From contig NZ_LR214986.1 of NCBI RefSeq assembly GCF_900660545.1, positions 124,001 to 188,000 on the forward strand: a stretch of 64,000 nucleotides of DNA. The letters run 5' to 3'. A program made the position numbers and the translations under genes. The notes under the pieces were generated by a model. That model saw nothing but the letters and a program-made list of their open reading frames with translations. It searched no databases and had not been told where the DNA came from. This stretch comes from Mycoplasmopsis cynos (GTDB taxonomy: Bacteria; Bacillota_I; Bacilli_A; Mycoplasmatales; Metamycoplasmataceae). Positions 44,771-55,287 of the stretch are shown here, one piece after another; within the stretch, counting starts at the first letter, position 1, and each line of letters starts with the position of its first letter.

Positions 44771-47314
44771 ATGAATAAAATAAATAAAGAAATTATTATA
44801 AATTGAAATACTTTTAAAAGGGTTTTTGCATTAAATCCGGCTTTAATTTTTAATAAAGAAAACATTATAGAAGATTTGAGATCAATTCTAAACAAATATA
44901 AAACGGTAGATGTGAATGATGAAACTAATTTTGATGAAGATGATGAAGATGAGAATAAATCAACTATTAAATATGATTTACTTGAAGATGGAATAAATCA
45001 AGACTCAATCGGAAATTTGCATGAGTTATTCTTTGATAGTAATGATCAAAAGATGGAAGAATATATTAAATTTATAGCAACGAATTATGCATTATATAAA
45101 ACAAAAGCAGAAGATTTTATAATTAATGAACTAAATCTTAAAAAAGAAAATATTGTTATTATATCTAATACAACTAAGCAAGATATAAAAATTAAACAAA
45201 CTTATGACACTCTAATAAATGCTATTAAAAATAATGAAACTTTATTTATTTTTAACCCTGTCTTTGGATATTCAGAAGAGTTAGAAGATTTGAGTTTTAA
45301 ATTTATTTCTAACTCTTTTGGAATATATGTAAATAATAAAAATGTTATTCTTTATAACTTGTCATATACATCAACATCTCAAAGGAATCAATACTTTTTA
45401 GCTTTTTATAATTATTGACTTTTAAAGGAAAATAATATTGAATTAAAAGATATTAGAAATATCATTATTGATCCAAGAGATGTAATATTTAAACGGGTTA
45501 AAAAAGCGGAATTAAACTTTATGGTAACCAATTCAGCTTTATTAACAAAAAAAATCACTAAGAAAAAAAATGCTTTAAAAAAAGAATTTTTACCATATAT
45601 TTTAGATATTGATTTATTTATTAAAAAAGCTGGTTTGCTTAGAAATATATATGATGATAAATCAAATAATCAAAATTACAATTTTCCTAGTATTTTAAAT
45701 GGTTTTGATAGTGATCTTAGCTTTATTCAATCGGCAAAAGAGAAAGTAATTAAAAGTAATTTATATGAAGTAAATTATGATATGTATACTATTGAAAAAC
45801 TTGATATTTTAAATAGCTTTTATGATGCTAACAACAAAAAACTTAATAATTTAATGTATTTAAATAATCAAAGATGGCAAAATTTATATTGTGGTATTGA
45901 AAGTGGTAGTATATTTAATAAATATTATTCATTATTGAATGTAAAAGAAAAAAAACCAAAAATAGAATATATTTTTCAAGAGTTTAAATGATATACAAAT
46001 ATTATTAAATTGGCTTATAAACATTTTTTAGATAAAACTAACTTAAAAGCAATTTTATATTTTGCTTCAAATAATGAAAAAGAAATAAGTTCAGTAATGA
46101 GTTCATGAATTAAGACACCAAGTAATCCATATGTTTTTAGTGGATGTATAAATATATCAGATGAATTTATTTCTGATGCAAAGGAAATTTTGCAGTTACT
46201 ACGTGAAATAGTGTTTTTAAAAAATAATGATGAATATGTATTATTTTCTGGTAATTTTGCAAATAATAATGCTATTAAGTTTATTGGAGATCTAAAAAAC
46301 AAAATTCAAGAATTTAAAAGTATTCCTAATTTGTTTAATGTTGATGCATTAAACAAAATTATTAAATTACATATTAAAGATGCAAAAATCTCTTGATATG
46401 ATTATGAAGGATTTTCTGATATTATCCCACCATGTGATGGTATTGGAAGCTATATACAAGCTGTGTTTCAGGTATCTGTAATACATACAAAAAATGGTGT
46501 TGAAACATCAACAACTAACATAGTTTGCGACCCGCATAATCTTAATAAAAAGGACTTTGTGGAAATTATTGATGCAATTTATGGAGATGCTGCAGATTAT
46601 TATGTAGTCTTTAATAAAACATATGAGAATACCAGAAATAAAGAAATGCTTAATTTAGTAAAAAATGATGTAATTAACAATAAAGATCCTGAATTTAATA
46701 AATGATTATTAGAACATTATAAAAAAGAAGATGTCCTAGATGCCTTAAAAATATTTGAAAGTAAAATAATGAAAATCAATTCTAATACAATAGATTTATT
46801 AGATGTTTTTATTCCTCATAAAATATCGATGGATAACATAGAAAAAATATATGAATTTAATATAAAGAATAATGATTTTATCTTTAAAAAACCTAATGAA
46901 AAAGTTTTGAGCATATGTAAACTACCTTTGTTTTATGCAAAAGATTTAAAATTCTTTTCATCTATTAAAAAAGTTGAAAAATTTATTACAGAAAATAAAT
47001 TAAAATTAAGAAATTTAATTACACCTTATTCAGAATTAAAAATTCAAAAAGGCCAAATGGCTATGCAAGAAGCAATTAGCAGATACCTAGGAGCTACTAA
47101 TAAGGCAGTTTGAGAAAATACAATATGTCCAGAATTAAAAAAATATTGTGAAAATGATGTTAGAGCAATGATAATGGTTTATGATTTAATAATGCATGTA
47201 GCCAATAAAGTTTTTTCAAATATGAATGAATTTGAATATAAAATAAATCAAGATGAAGTAATTAACAAGAATTTAAAATATGATGTTGAAAACAGCAAGT
47301 TAATATTAAAATAA
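44771..47314 (+). CDS. UU173-family protein with DUF2779 nuclease-like domain
   Basis: This 847-residue protein is of the mycoplasma UU173 type. The C-terminal half carries a DUF2779 domain with DEDD-exonuclease-like marks: WYDYEGFSDIIPPCDG (D-x-E), YQ/FQVSVIHT, YVVFNKTYENTRNKEM (second acidic region), and YCENDVRAMIMVYDLI (final Asp). The N-terminal part (about 100-230) may be a degraded Cas4-like fold, where FNPVFGYS and ILYNLSYTSTS stand at the usual positions, but that is weak. Acidic residues cluster at 45-60. TGA codons at 45417, 45988 and elsewhere are Trp. GAGGAAAT precedes ATG 44771. Cellular role unknown, likely nucleic-acid processing. Confidence 0.75.
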
Positions 47315-47452
47315 ATAATTTATTATAGTATTAATTTTTTATAAAATTTATAAATTAAGATGTTTTTAATTATTAAACAAAATAGTTATCGGGATTTAAT
47401 CTAGATTATATTATTTAATAAATAATATTAATATAAGAAGTTTGAATCGTAA

Positions 47453-47502
47453 AATTTATTTTCAAAAACCGCACGATATCGTGCGGTTTTTGAAAATAAA
47501 TT
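47453..47502. terminator. 50-bp perfect palindrome, bidirectional terminator
   Basis: The two 25-nt halves (47453-47477 and 47478-47502) are exact reverse complements, with the GC-rich core CCGCACGAT/ATCGTGCGG and AT arms ending in T runs in both directions. It lies between the convergent UU173 gene and the repeat lipoprotein, overlapping the latter's stop codon. Confidence 0.85.
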
Positions 47503-48304
47503 ATTTTTTTTGTCCTGATTGAGGAGCTTTAGGATCTTTTTGTCCTGATTGAGGAGCTTTAGGATCTTTTTGTCCTGATTGAGGAGCTTTAGGATCTTTT
47601 TGTCCTGATTGAGGAGCTTTAGGATCTTTTTGTCCTGATTGAGGAGCTTTAGGATCTTTTTGTCCTGATTGAGGAGCTTTAGGATCTTTTTGTCCTGATT
47701 GAGGAGCTTTAGGATCTTTTTGTCCTGATTGAGGAGCTTTAGGATCTTTTTGTCCTGATTGAGGAGCTTTAGGATCTTTTTGTCCTGATTGAGGAGCTTT
47801 AGGATCTTTTTGTCCTGATTGAGGAGCTTTAGGATCTTTTTGTCCTGATTGAGGAGCTTTAGGATCTTTTTGTCCTGATTGAGGAGCTTTAGGATCTTTT
47901 TGTCCTGATTGAGGAGCTTTAGGATCTTTTTGTCCTGATTGAGGAGCTTTAGGATCTTTTTGTCCTGATTGAGGAGCTTTAGGATCTTTTTGTCCTGATT
48001 GAGGAGCTTTAGGATCTTTTTGTCCTGATTGAGGAGCTTTAGGATCTTTTTGTCCTGATTGAGGAGCTTTAGGATCTTTTTGTCCTGATTGAGGAGCTTT
48101 AGGATCTTTTTGTCCTGATTGAGGAGCTTTAGGATCTTTTTGTCCTGATTGAGGAGCTTTAGGATCTTTTTGTCCTGTTTTTGGAGTTTCAGGACCTTGT
48201 TTAGGTTTTTCCTCTTTAGGTGAACATGCTACAATACTAGCACCCATAAGTGTCGTAATCGATAATAGACCAAGACCACTAAATATTTTTTTATACTTTT
48301 TCAT
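47501..48304 (-). CDS. Repeat-array surface lipoprotein
   Basis: The 267-residue lipoprotein has a signal peptide (MKKYKKIFSGLGLLSITT) close to that of the 1.5-8.4 kb family, lipobox SIVAC with Cys27, a short Lys/Pro/Glu lead, and then 22 tandem copies of a 10-residue unit PKAPQSGQKD (the last ends KK). Nothing else follows. Such Pro/Lys-rich arrays project from the membrane, and their length changes by slippage; size variation of this kind is known for mycoplasma Vlp/Vsp proteins. It has the same poly-A promoter as that family plus a second homopolymer in the leader. Likely antigenic shield; no enzymatic part. Confidence 0.9.
   Translation of the reverse strand: MKKYKKIFSGLGLLSITTLMGASIVACSPKEEKPKQGPETPKTGQKDPKAPQSGQKDPKAPQSGQKDPKAPQSGQKDPKAPQSGQKDPKAPQSGQKDPKAPQSGQKDPKAPQSGQKDPKAPQSGQKDPKAPQSGQKDPKAPQSGQKDPKAPQSGQKDPKAPQSGQKDPKAPQSGQKDPKAPQSGQKDPKAPQSGQKDPKAPQSGQKDPKAPQSGQKDPKAPQSGQKDPKAPQSGQKDPKAPQSGQKDPKAPQSGQKDPKAPQSGQKK
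47504..48163 (-). repeat. 22 perfect tandem 30-bp repeats (coding)
   Basis: The unit is 30 bp and 22 copies fit 660 bp exactly, in frame; I see no base difference between copies except the last codon. The perfect identity points to recent expansion or continuous homogenisation. Copy number may be compressed or expanded in the assembly. Confidence 0.95.
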
Positions 48305-48500
48305 AATTTTTAGAAATTCTCCTTATAATAAAGATTTGTTACTTAAAAAAAAAAAAAAAAAAAAAACTTATAAATAAGCAATATAAATATTCAAACTTAG
48401 TATTTAAAATATTCAAAATAATTTTATTTTTTTATGCTTATTACAAGTACTAGACTACTGGCTTGAAAATAGACAAGTTCCTTTTTTTTTTTTTTTTTTG
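48305..48500 (-). promoter_or_regulatory. Phase-variable promoter and T22 leader of repeat lipoprotein
   Basis: On the minus strand A18 (T18 at 48482-48499) is followed by GGAACTTGT, as at the other lipoproteins, and 38 nt on by a -10-like TAATAA (48438-48443). Between this promoter and the start lies a second tract, A22 on + at 48345-48366, which would be U22 in the leader RNA. A ribosome site AAGGAGAA precedes the start. Confidence 0.7.
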
Positions 48501-49237
48501 CAAAAAAAGTAATAAAATTTATTGATTTTCAAAATATTGCATATATTAGCATTTAAAAATATTTTTATTAAGCGGATTTAATATTTTTACTTTTAAAATA
48601 CTTGTTAAGCATTTTATTATTTTTTCACACAAATTGTTTTTAGCGTTTTAGAATTATTAATATTTAAATATTACTATTAATTAAATTGAAAATAAAATTA
48701 GCTTTTTAAATAAAAAAACTATGATTCATTAATGTCGTTAAACAACATCTTAAGTACTTATGGCAAGCTATTAACATATTATAAAAAGATTGTTTAAATA
48801 CAAAAGCAAGACTAAAGCTTTATTTGGAGTTGGTAATTCTTTTGTATTAAGCCTGTTTTTAGTTGTTTTATATAGTTTTGTTATTATTTAAATGTCGTTG
48901 CAAATTCATTAGATTCATTAAATGTTTTAAGTTCAAATTTTTTATTAATAGTATCTGATTAAATATATGATTTATAATTAAAAAGTGGGCCTAAAATGTG
49001 CGTTTAGATTGTGTCCTAAAATAATTGCATAGATATACCTAATCACAGAAAATACAAGTATAAATGTAATTTTAATGTTTTTAAATGTGAATTTTTTTAT
49101 TGCTCCATTTATTTTTTATTAAATGAATTAGTTAAATTAACTAAAAAATAAATGAAAATAATATTGTCATTATGGGATGCTGCTTTACTCAATGGATTTT
49201 TAATATTTTTATACATAAGGTTTAAATTTTGACATTT
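48501..49237. other. AT-rich non-coding stretch, possibly decayed gene
   Basis: About 740 bp hold no open frame of useful length on either strand even with TGA as Trp. A short hydrophobic frame near 48793-48891 (KTKALFGVGNSFVLSLFLVV) looks like a membrane-protein scrap but ends quickly. Stops are dense elsewhere. Probably a decayed insertion or transporter gene; not identifiable. Confidence 0.4.
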
Positions 49238-49266
49238 TTGAGGAAAATATTTTTTTAATATATAAT
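49238..49266 (+). promoter_or_regulatory. Promoter of the nusB operon
   Basis: TTGAGG (49238-49243), a 17-nt spacer and TATAAT (49261-49266) stand 22 nt before the nusB ATG, with AGGAG between. Confidence 0.6.
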
Positions 49267-49288
49267 ATTAAAAATAAATAGGAGTAAA

Positions 49289-49744
49289 ATGGAAGCGATT
49301 AAAAAACATAAATCAATGAGAACTCAAAGAGTTGAAATTATTAACGAAATCTATCGAACCGAACTTCTAGAAGAACACTTTGATTATCAACAAATTATTA
49401 TTGATAATATTGAGTTGACAAGTCTTCAAATAAGTAGATTGAATGAAATACAACAAAGATATGAATTTATTAAAAAAATTTATGGTAAATTAATTAACAA
49501 AGATTGAACCTGAGATAGAATTAGTCCATTAATAAGAGCGATATTAATCAATGCAGCAAATGAATTTTGAAGTGTTGAGCCCAAAATTGTTATAAATGAA
49601 GCGATAGAAATAACTAAAATGTTTTTTGGTTCACCTGAATTAGATGAAATAGAAACAATTGATAACAGGTTATATAGATTTGTTAATGCTCTTTTACAAA
49701 ATTTTTATAAAACATTATTACATTTGGAAATGAGTACTAAATAA
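49289..49744 (+). CDS. nusB: Transcription antitermination factor NusB
   Basis: The 151-residue all-helical protein has the NusB C-terminal marks WDRISPLIRAILINAANEFW and KIVINEAIEITKMFFGSPE. NusB works with NusE on boxA RNA to help rRNA transcription. TGA at 49504 (NKDWTWDRI) and beyond are Trp, which hides the conserved second half under the standard code. It opens a tightly packed operon; the stop overlaps the next ATG (TAATG). AGGAG precedes its own start. Confidence 0.88.
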
Positions 49745-50172
49745 TGGGCGTCATATCAAAATTATATTTTTCTCATATACAAAAGCAAATTACGTATGTT
49801 AATGATGCTTTTATAAAGTTAAATATAATTAATCATCTTGATAAAGAATATATATTGTGCAGAAAAATAAATGAATTTGAATCACTAGATGAGTTTATTG
49901 AAGATTTTTGTGAACAATTTAGATCGGTTAGTTTAACACCAACATACTTTAAAATGATTAAAAATTTTTATTTTTTTTATTTTTACCATCAAGTCTTTAA
50001 ACATAAAAAATATTGAGTTAACAAAGAGAGTTTGAAATTTCTAAAAAATAAAACTAATAACATTATATTTAGCCATGAAAAAAGAGACTTTTATTACGAT
50101 TTTTTGGATGAATTTAAAAAAATTAAAGATCATAATCGTTATTTAATTTTAATTTTAAGAAAGGTTTTGTAA
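49744..50172 (+). CDS. Conserved-position hypothetical protein
   Basis: I do not recognise this 142-residue protein. It is rich in Phe, Tyr, Lys and Asn, predicted mostly helical, with an aromatic stretch MIKNFYFFYFYHQVFKHKKY in the middle; no signal peptide or clear membrane helix. It overlaps nusB by one base and abuts sufS with no spacer, so it is translated as part of the operon. TGA at 50014 is Trp. Its role could be tied to either neighbour; nothing in the sequence decides. Confidence 0.7.
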
Positions 50173-51327
50173 ATGGAAGATATCAGAAAACAATTTCCAA
50201 TTTTAAATGATTTAGTATATTTTGATAGTGCTGCATTAGTTTTAAAACCACAAGTTGCTATTGACGCAATTATTGAATTTTATTCTAAGAATTCTATTTC
50301 TTCCCGTACTATTGATACACCAATCGGTTATTTAGTGAATGAAAAAATAACAAGTGTAAGACAAAAAGTTGCTAATCTAGTCGGAGCAAAATTAAATGAA
50401 GTAATGTACACAAGCGGAACAACAGAATCAATTAATTTATTTTCAAAAATGTTTGCAAGATTATTAAATAAAGGAGATGTTATTTTAGTTAGTGCATATA
50501 ATCATTCATCTAATTTAATTCCTTGAGTTGAAATAGCAAAAGAAAAAAATGCTATTGTAAAGGTTTCGAATAATATATTAAATGACATTAATTCAATTAA
50601 AAATCTAAGACTTGTTGCTTTAGGGCAAGAAACAAATAATTATGCTATTAAATATGATTTAGAAAAAATTTATGAAATAGTTAAACAAAAAGGTGCATTT
50701 TTACTAAACGATGCTGCGCAAGCAATAATTCATCAACCAGTTAGCCTAAAGAATTGTGATGTAATTGCATTTAGTACTAATAAATTTTACGGCCCAACTG
50801 GATTGGGATTTTTGGTTATTAAAGATAATTTATTTAAAGATTTAAAACCAGCAAAATACGGAGGTGGAACCGTTAATGAAGTTAATATTGATTTAGAATG
50901 GACTTCTAAAAAAACAATTATGGATTTTGAACCTGGAACTCCTGATCTAGCTGGTATTTATATGTTTGATAAATCATTAGATTTTTTTAATGAAATTGGA
51001 TATCAAAAGACCCAAAACATTTTGAAAGATTTATCATTTTATTTACATAAAAAATTAGCTGAATTGTCTAATGTAATTGTCTATTCAAAACCAGGTGATT
51101 ATATTTGTTTATTAAACATTAAAAATGTTCATCCGCAAGATGTTGCTACATATTTAGGCTCTAAAAATATTTATACGTTAGCCGGAATCTTTTGTTCACA
51201 ATATTTAAGAAATATCTATGATGAAAAGTCCTATTTAAGAATTTCATTAGGTATTTATAATAACTATCAAGATATAGATAAATTGGTTGCAGAGTTAAAA
51301 GAAGGCGGTGACTTTTATGCATTTTAA
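50173..51327 (+). CDS. sufS: Cysteine desulfurase (SufS-like)
   Basis: This PLP enzyme takes sulfur from cysteine for Fe-S assembly and tRNA thiolation. The 384-residue product has the start FPILNDLVYFDSAA, SGTTESINL, DAAQAIIHQPV, the PLP Lys204 in STNKFYGPTG, and the persulfide Cys in GIFCSQYLR. TGA at 50524 is Trp. It lies directly before a SufU-type scaffold gene, the usual pair in Gram-positive bacteria and mollicutes. It may feed MnmA (29.7 kb) with sulfur. Confidence 0.93.
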
Positions 51328-51745
51328 TCCTAATGAAGCTCGAGAAATTATAATGAAGCATTATATGTTTCCTGAAAATAAAACTCTAGATTTCGAAGAA
51401 GATAATATTATTACAACTTATAGTCAAACATGTTCTGATAAATTAGAACTTTCAGTTAAATTTGAAAATAATATTTTGGTTCAGGCAAAGTTTAATGGAC
51501 ATGGATGCTCTGTATTTTTAGCTTCAACTGACATTTTGTTAAACGTAGTTAAGCAAAAGTCTAAAAAAGAAATACAAGAATTAATAAGTCTTTATGAAAA
51601 ATTTTTAAACAATAATAATGAATTAAGTGATCAAGAATTAAAAGCAATTAATGATTTATGAGTGTTTTTTAATGTTAAAAAACACCTTAGTAGAATGAGT
51701 TGTGCATTACTAAGTTCAAAAACAATATTAAATGAAATCAAATAG
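51317..51745 (+). CDS. sufU: SufU/IscU-type Fe-S scaffold or sulfur acceptor
   Basis: The 142-residue product shows three conserved cysteines in TYSQTCSD, FNGHGCSVFLAS and RMSCALLSSK, plus the PENKTLDFE lead. SufU accepts sulfur from SufS through zinc exchange. The glycine normally following the first Cys (TCGD) is Ser here. ATG 51317 overlaps the sufS end by 11 nt; an in-frame GTG at 51308 is the alternative. TGA at 51659 is Trp, and the end overlaps dinB by 14 nt. Confidence 0.88.
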
Positions 51746-52970
51746 ATATATTTTTCACATTGATTTTGATAGTTATTTTGTGAATGCTATTAGAACTATT
51801 CGACCTGAATTAAAAAATAAACCTGTTGCAATAGCGAAAAATTCCATCCACTCAATTGCAGTATCAGTGAGCTATGAATTAAGGGCAAAAGGCGTCAATG
51901 CAGGAATGAAAGTTATTAATATTAAAAAGATTGAACCAAATACAATAATTTGTGATTCAAGATTTGACTTATATAGCACACTTTCTAGTGAAATATTTAG
52001 ATATTTAGAAAAAAATTATTGTTCAGAAATAGAAATAGCTTCTATTGATGAATGTTTTTTGTTTTTCTATCATAATCAAATTCAAAATGATGAGCAAGCA
52101 TTAATGCTTGGTAAAAAAATTCAGAGTGAGATTTTAAAAAAATTTAAAATAGAAGTTACGATCGGAATATCGTATACAAAATTCTTTGCTAAAATGACTA
52201 CTAATATTTCTAAGCCTTTTGGCATACGTTTAACTAATCATAATAATTATCAAAATAATTTTTGAGAACTTGATGTTGAAAAATTTCATGGAATTGGATC
52301 GAAAATTGCTACTAAATTAAGACAAATAGGAATTTATAAAATTAAAGATTTAGCGAATTGTGATTTTAATAATTATAGTCTTAGAGAAATTTTTGGAACC
52401 GTAGGTTTTAAGTATCGAGAAGCTTTAAACATAGATCATTTTGATGCTTATAACTCAAGTACAGATATAAAAGGAATTGGTAATGAAACTACTTTTAATA
52501 CCATTACTCAAAGTGAGGAAGTTATTTTGCAAAGTTTAAATTCATTAGTTAAAAAAGTATCTAATAGACTTAAAATGTATGCAAAAATGGGAAAAGTTAT
52601 AACATTAGTTGTGAGAAAACTAAATAAAGGATGAGTTTCTAAACAAAGACAAATTTTAAATTACACTAATGATGAAGAAATTATTAAAAAAGTTGCTTAT
52701 AATCTTTTTTATGAATATTTTTATGAAACTGAATTATTAGGAATCGGATTAAGAGTTACAAATTTAATTGAAAGTTACAATAATTTTTTCAAAATCTCAT
52801 TGTTTGAAGAAACTAATTGTAGAAATAATTCGAAAATTGATGGAATAATTTCTACAATTAAAGCAAAAGCAAAAACTAATAATGTTTATACTTTAAAAGA
52901 TTATGAAGTAATTCAAAATCGCGTTAATAGATTTGGCAAAAAAATCACAACAGGAATTTTTAAAAAGTAA
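51732..52970 (+). CDS. dinB: Y-family DNA polymerase IV
   Basis: This 412-residue translesion polymerase has the catalytic HIDFDSYFVNA, YELRAKGVNAGM, SIDECFLFF (Asp-Glu pair) and GISYTKFFAKMTTNISKP, then the helix-hairpin-helix thumb (FHGIGSKIATKLRQIGI) and a little-finger domain. It replaces the usual IMHVDMDAFFA loop with FHIDFDSYF, a common mollicute variant. A C-terminal beta-clamp motif was not identified with certainty. TGA codons at 52262 and 52632 are Trp. It overlaps sufU and is 9 nt before nadD. Confidence 0.92.
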
Positions 52971-52979
52971 GGAGGAAAA

Positions 52980-54056
52980 ATGAGAATAGGAATTTATGGT
53001 GGTTCATTTGATCCGATTCATAAAGGTCATATTAAGCTTGCTAAATATGCAATAAAAGCGTTGAATTTAGATAAATTGTTAATTATTCCGGCTTACGTAT
53101 CTCCTTTTAAAAATAAGGGAATTAGCATTGAAGATAAGATTAATATGATTGAATTAGTTTTAGAACAAAAAATGGAATTGTGTTTATTTGAAGCAAAAAG
53201 AAATACTGTTAGTTATACAATTGATACGATAAAATATTTAAAAAATAAATACCCTAATGATGAGTTGTTTTTAATAATTGGTTCTGATAATTTACCGAAA
53301 TTGCATAAATGAAAAGATGTTGATCAAATTTTTTCATTAAGTAATTTAGTTGTTTTAAAGAGAACTAAGAATATTAGCAAAACTAATTTAAAAAAATATC
53401 ATGGAATATTAATGGATAACCCGATTATAGATTACTCTTCAACAATGGCGCGGAATGGAATGTTTCAAATGCTAGACCCAAAAGTTGTTGATTATATTCA
53501 AGGTAAAGGTTTATATTTAGAAAAAATTATTCATGCATCATTGAGCGCTTTAAGAGCTAAGCATTGCGTTTCATGTGCTAGTTTTGCTGCTGATTTGGCT
53601 AAAAAACATAATTATCCTGCTAAGGACGCTTATATTGCAGGTCTAATTCATGATATTGCAAGAGAATGAGATCCGAAATTTTCTAGGGATTTTATTAAAA
53701 AATATCAACCAGATTTAAATAATGTCCCAGATTATTTTTTACATCAACATTGTGGAGCATTATGAGCTGAATATATTTATGGTCTAAAGAATAAAGAGAT
53801 AATTCAAGCAATTAAATGTCATACTAGTATGAGAACAAATATGGATAAGCTTGATAAAATCTTATTTATTGCCGATAAAATTTGTCAAGGAAGAAAATTT
53901 AATGGAATTCAAAAAGTAAGAGAATTAGCATTCAATGATCTTGATGCTGGTTTTGCGAAAGTAACTAGATGTACATATGATTGAAATACTAAGATTAATA
54001 AAGTGGTTTTTGAAAAAGAAATAGAAGAAATCTACCAAAAATATATGGAGAAGTAA
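52980..54056 (+). CDS. nadD: NadD-YqeK fusion: nicotinate-nucleotide adenylyltransferase with HD domain
   Basis: The 358-residue protein has two enzymes in line. Residues 1-185 are NadD: GGSFDPIHKGHIKLA with the HxGH motif, IIGSDNLPKLHKW, and the YSSTMAR signature. Residues 190-358 are a YqeK-type HD hydrolase: RAKHCVSCASFAADL, AGLIHDIAREW (HD pair) and LFIADKICQGR. NadD makes deamido-NAD; YqeK splits Ap4A symmetrically. The two are adjacent genes in Bacillus and fused in many mycoplasmas. TGA codons at 53310, 53667 and later are Trp. GGAGG is just upstream; the end overlaps the next gene (TAATG). Confidence 0.93.
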
Positions 54057-54793
54057 TGCAAAAGCAAAGAATTCAAAAAATATTATCAATGGCTGGTGTT
54101 GCATCGCGAAGAGAAGCAGAATTATTAATTTTACAAAAAAGAGTTAAAGTTAATGGAGTAGTTGCAAGAATAGGAGATAAAGCTAGTTTTGATGATGTTA
54201 TTTTATTTGACAATAAACCTATCACAGAAGAAAATAAGGTATATTATGTTATTAACAAACCTGCAAAAACAATATGTTCATTAAAGGATAATTTTGGTAG
54301 AACACTTGTTACAGATTTAATTGATGTTCCTTATAAAATTTTTCCAGTCGGTAGATTAGACTATGACACTACTGGAGTATTAATTTTAACTAACGATGGT
54401 GAATTAGCCAATAAATTAATGCATCCAAAATATAAAATTTTTAGAGTTTATAGAGCCAGATTAAATGAATCATTATCTAAACAAGAATTAAAAACATTAA
54501 ATGGAACATTAATAATTAATAATACTCAAAGTTCTCAAGATGTAGTACCGGTAGGCAAAGATAGCCCTAAAACTTATTTTGTTATTTTAACTGTTGGTAC
54601 ATATCACCATGTTAAAGAACTTTTTAAACTGGTTAATAAAACTGTTGTTAATTTAAAAAGAGTCGAATTTGCAGGAATTACAGTAGAAAAAATGCCATTA
54701 GGTTCTTATCGTAAGTTGACATTAAAAGAAGTTAAAGATTTAAAAACCTTGGTAAATAAACAAGAAGAAATATTGCAAAAAAAGGAGAAATAA
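54056..54793 (+). CDS. rluB: RsuA/RluB-family rRNA pseudouridine synthase
   Basis: The 245-residue protein has an S4 domain (QRIQKILSMAGVASRREAE), then the catalytic region VYYVINKPAKTICS and GRLDYDTTGVLILTNDG with the active Asp, and HVKELF near the end. Such enzymes modify 23S or 16S rRNA; which nucleotide cannot be told from here. It overlaps nadD and mscL by one base each (TAATG), indicating coupled translation. Confidence 0.9.
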   Translation: MQKQRIQKILSMAGVASRREAELLILQKRVKVNGVVARIGDKASFDDVILFDNKPITEENKVYYVINKPAKTICSLKDNFGRTLVTDLIDVPYKIFPVGRLDYDTTGVLILTNDGELANKLMHPKYKIFRVYRARLNESLSKQELKTLNGTLIINNTQSSQDVVPVGKDSPKTYFVILTVGTYHHVKELFKLVNKTVVNLKRVEFAGITVEKMPLGSYRKLTLKEVKDLKTLVNKQEEILQKKEK

Positions 54794-55230
54794 TGAAAGA
54801 AAAAATTATTAAAAAATCTTTTAAAGATGCATTTGCATTTCTTAAAAAGGGTAATATGCTATTGTTAGCAATTGGGTTTTTAGCTGGGGTAGTTTTTAAT
54901 GCTGTTGTTTCATCACTTGCTAATGATATTATTATGCAAGCGATTGCATCAACATTTGGTGTTACAAAACTTGACAATTGAGTTGTACACGGTATGCTTG
55001 TTGGAAAGTTTTTAGGAACTGTATTGAACTTTATTATCGTCACAACCTTATTATTTGTTATTTTATGTTTTTATTTTATTATTAAAAATATTGTTAATAT
55101 TAGAAGAGAGAAAAATAAACCAAAAGAAGAACCACAAGAACTAAAACCAACCACAGACGAATTGATTTTGCAACAACTCCAAGAAATTAATAAAAACTTA
55201 TCTAAAAATAAATCAAAAACCGCTAAATAA
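54793..55230 (+). CDS. mscL: Large-conductance mechanosensitive channel
   Basis: The 145-residue protein matches MscL: the amphipathic N-helix KKSFKDAFAFLKKGNMLLLA, first membrane helix with GFLAGVVFNAVVSSLANDIIM, periplasmic loop, and second helix TVLNFIIVTTLLFVILCFYF followed by a charged helix bundle. It releases solutes on hypo-osmotic shock, important for a wall-less cell. TGA at 54979 is Trp. Last gene of the nusB operon, followed by a terminator. Confidence 0.94.
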
Positions 55231-55235
55231 ATGTT

Positions 55236-55276
55236 TAACAAAAAAAGTCGCTGGTATTAAACGACTTTTTTTGTTA
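55236..55276. terminator. Bidirectional terminator after mscL
   Basis: TAACAAAAAAAGTCG pairs with CGACTTTTTTTGTTA; it stands between mscL and the convergent phosphatase gene. Confidence 0.85.
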
Positions 55277-55287
55277 ATTTTAAATGA

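Noticed and set aside
47504-48163. Regular 30-bp repeats that resemble a CRISPR array
   Set aside because: The copies follow each other with no spacers, are in frame inside a lipoprotein gene and lack nearby cas genes.
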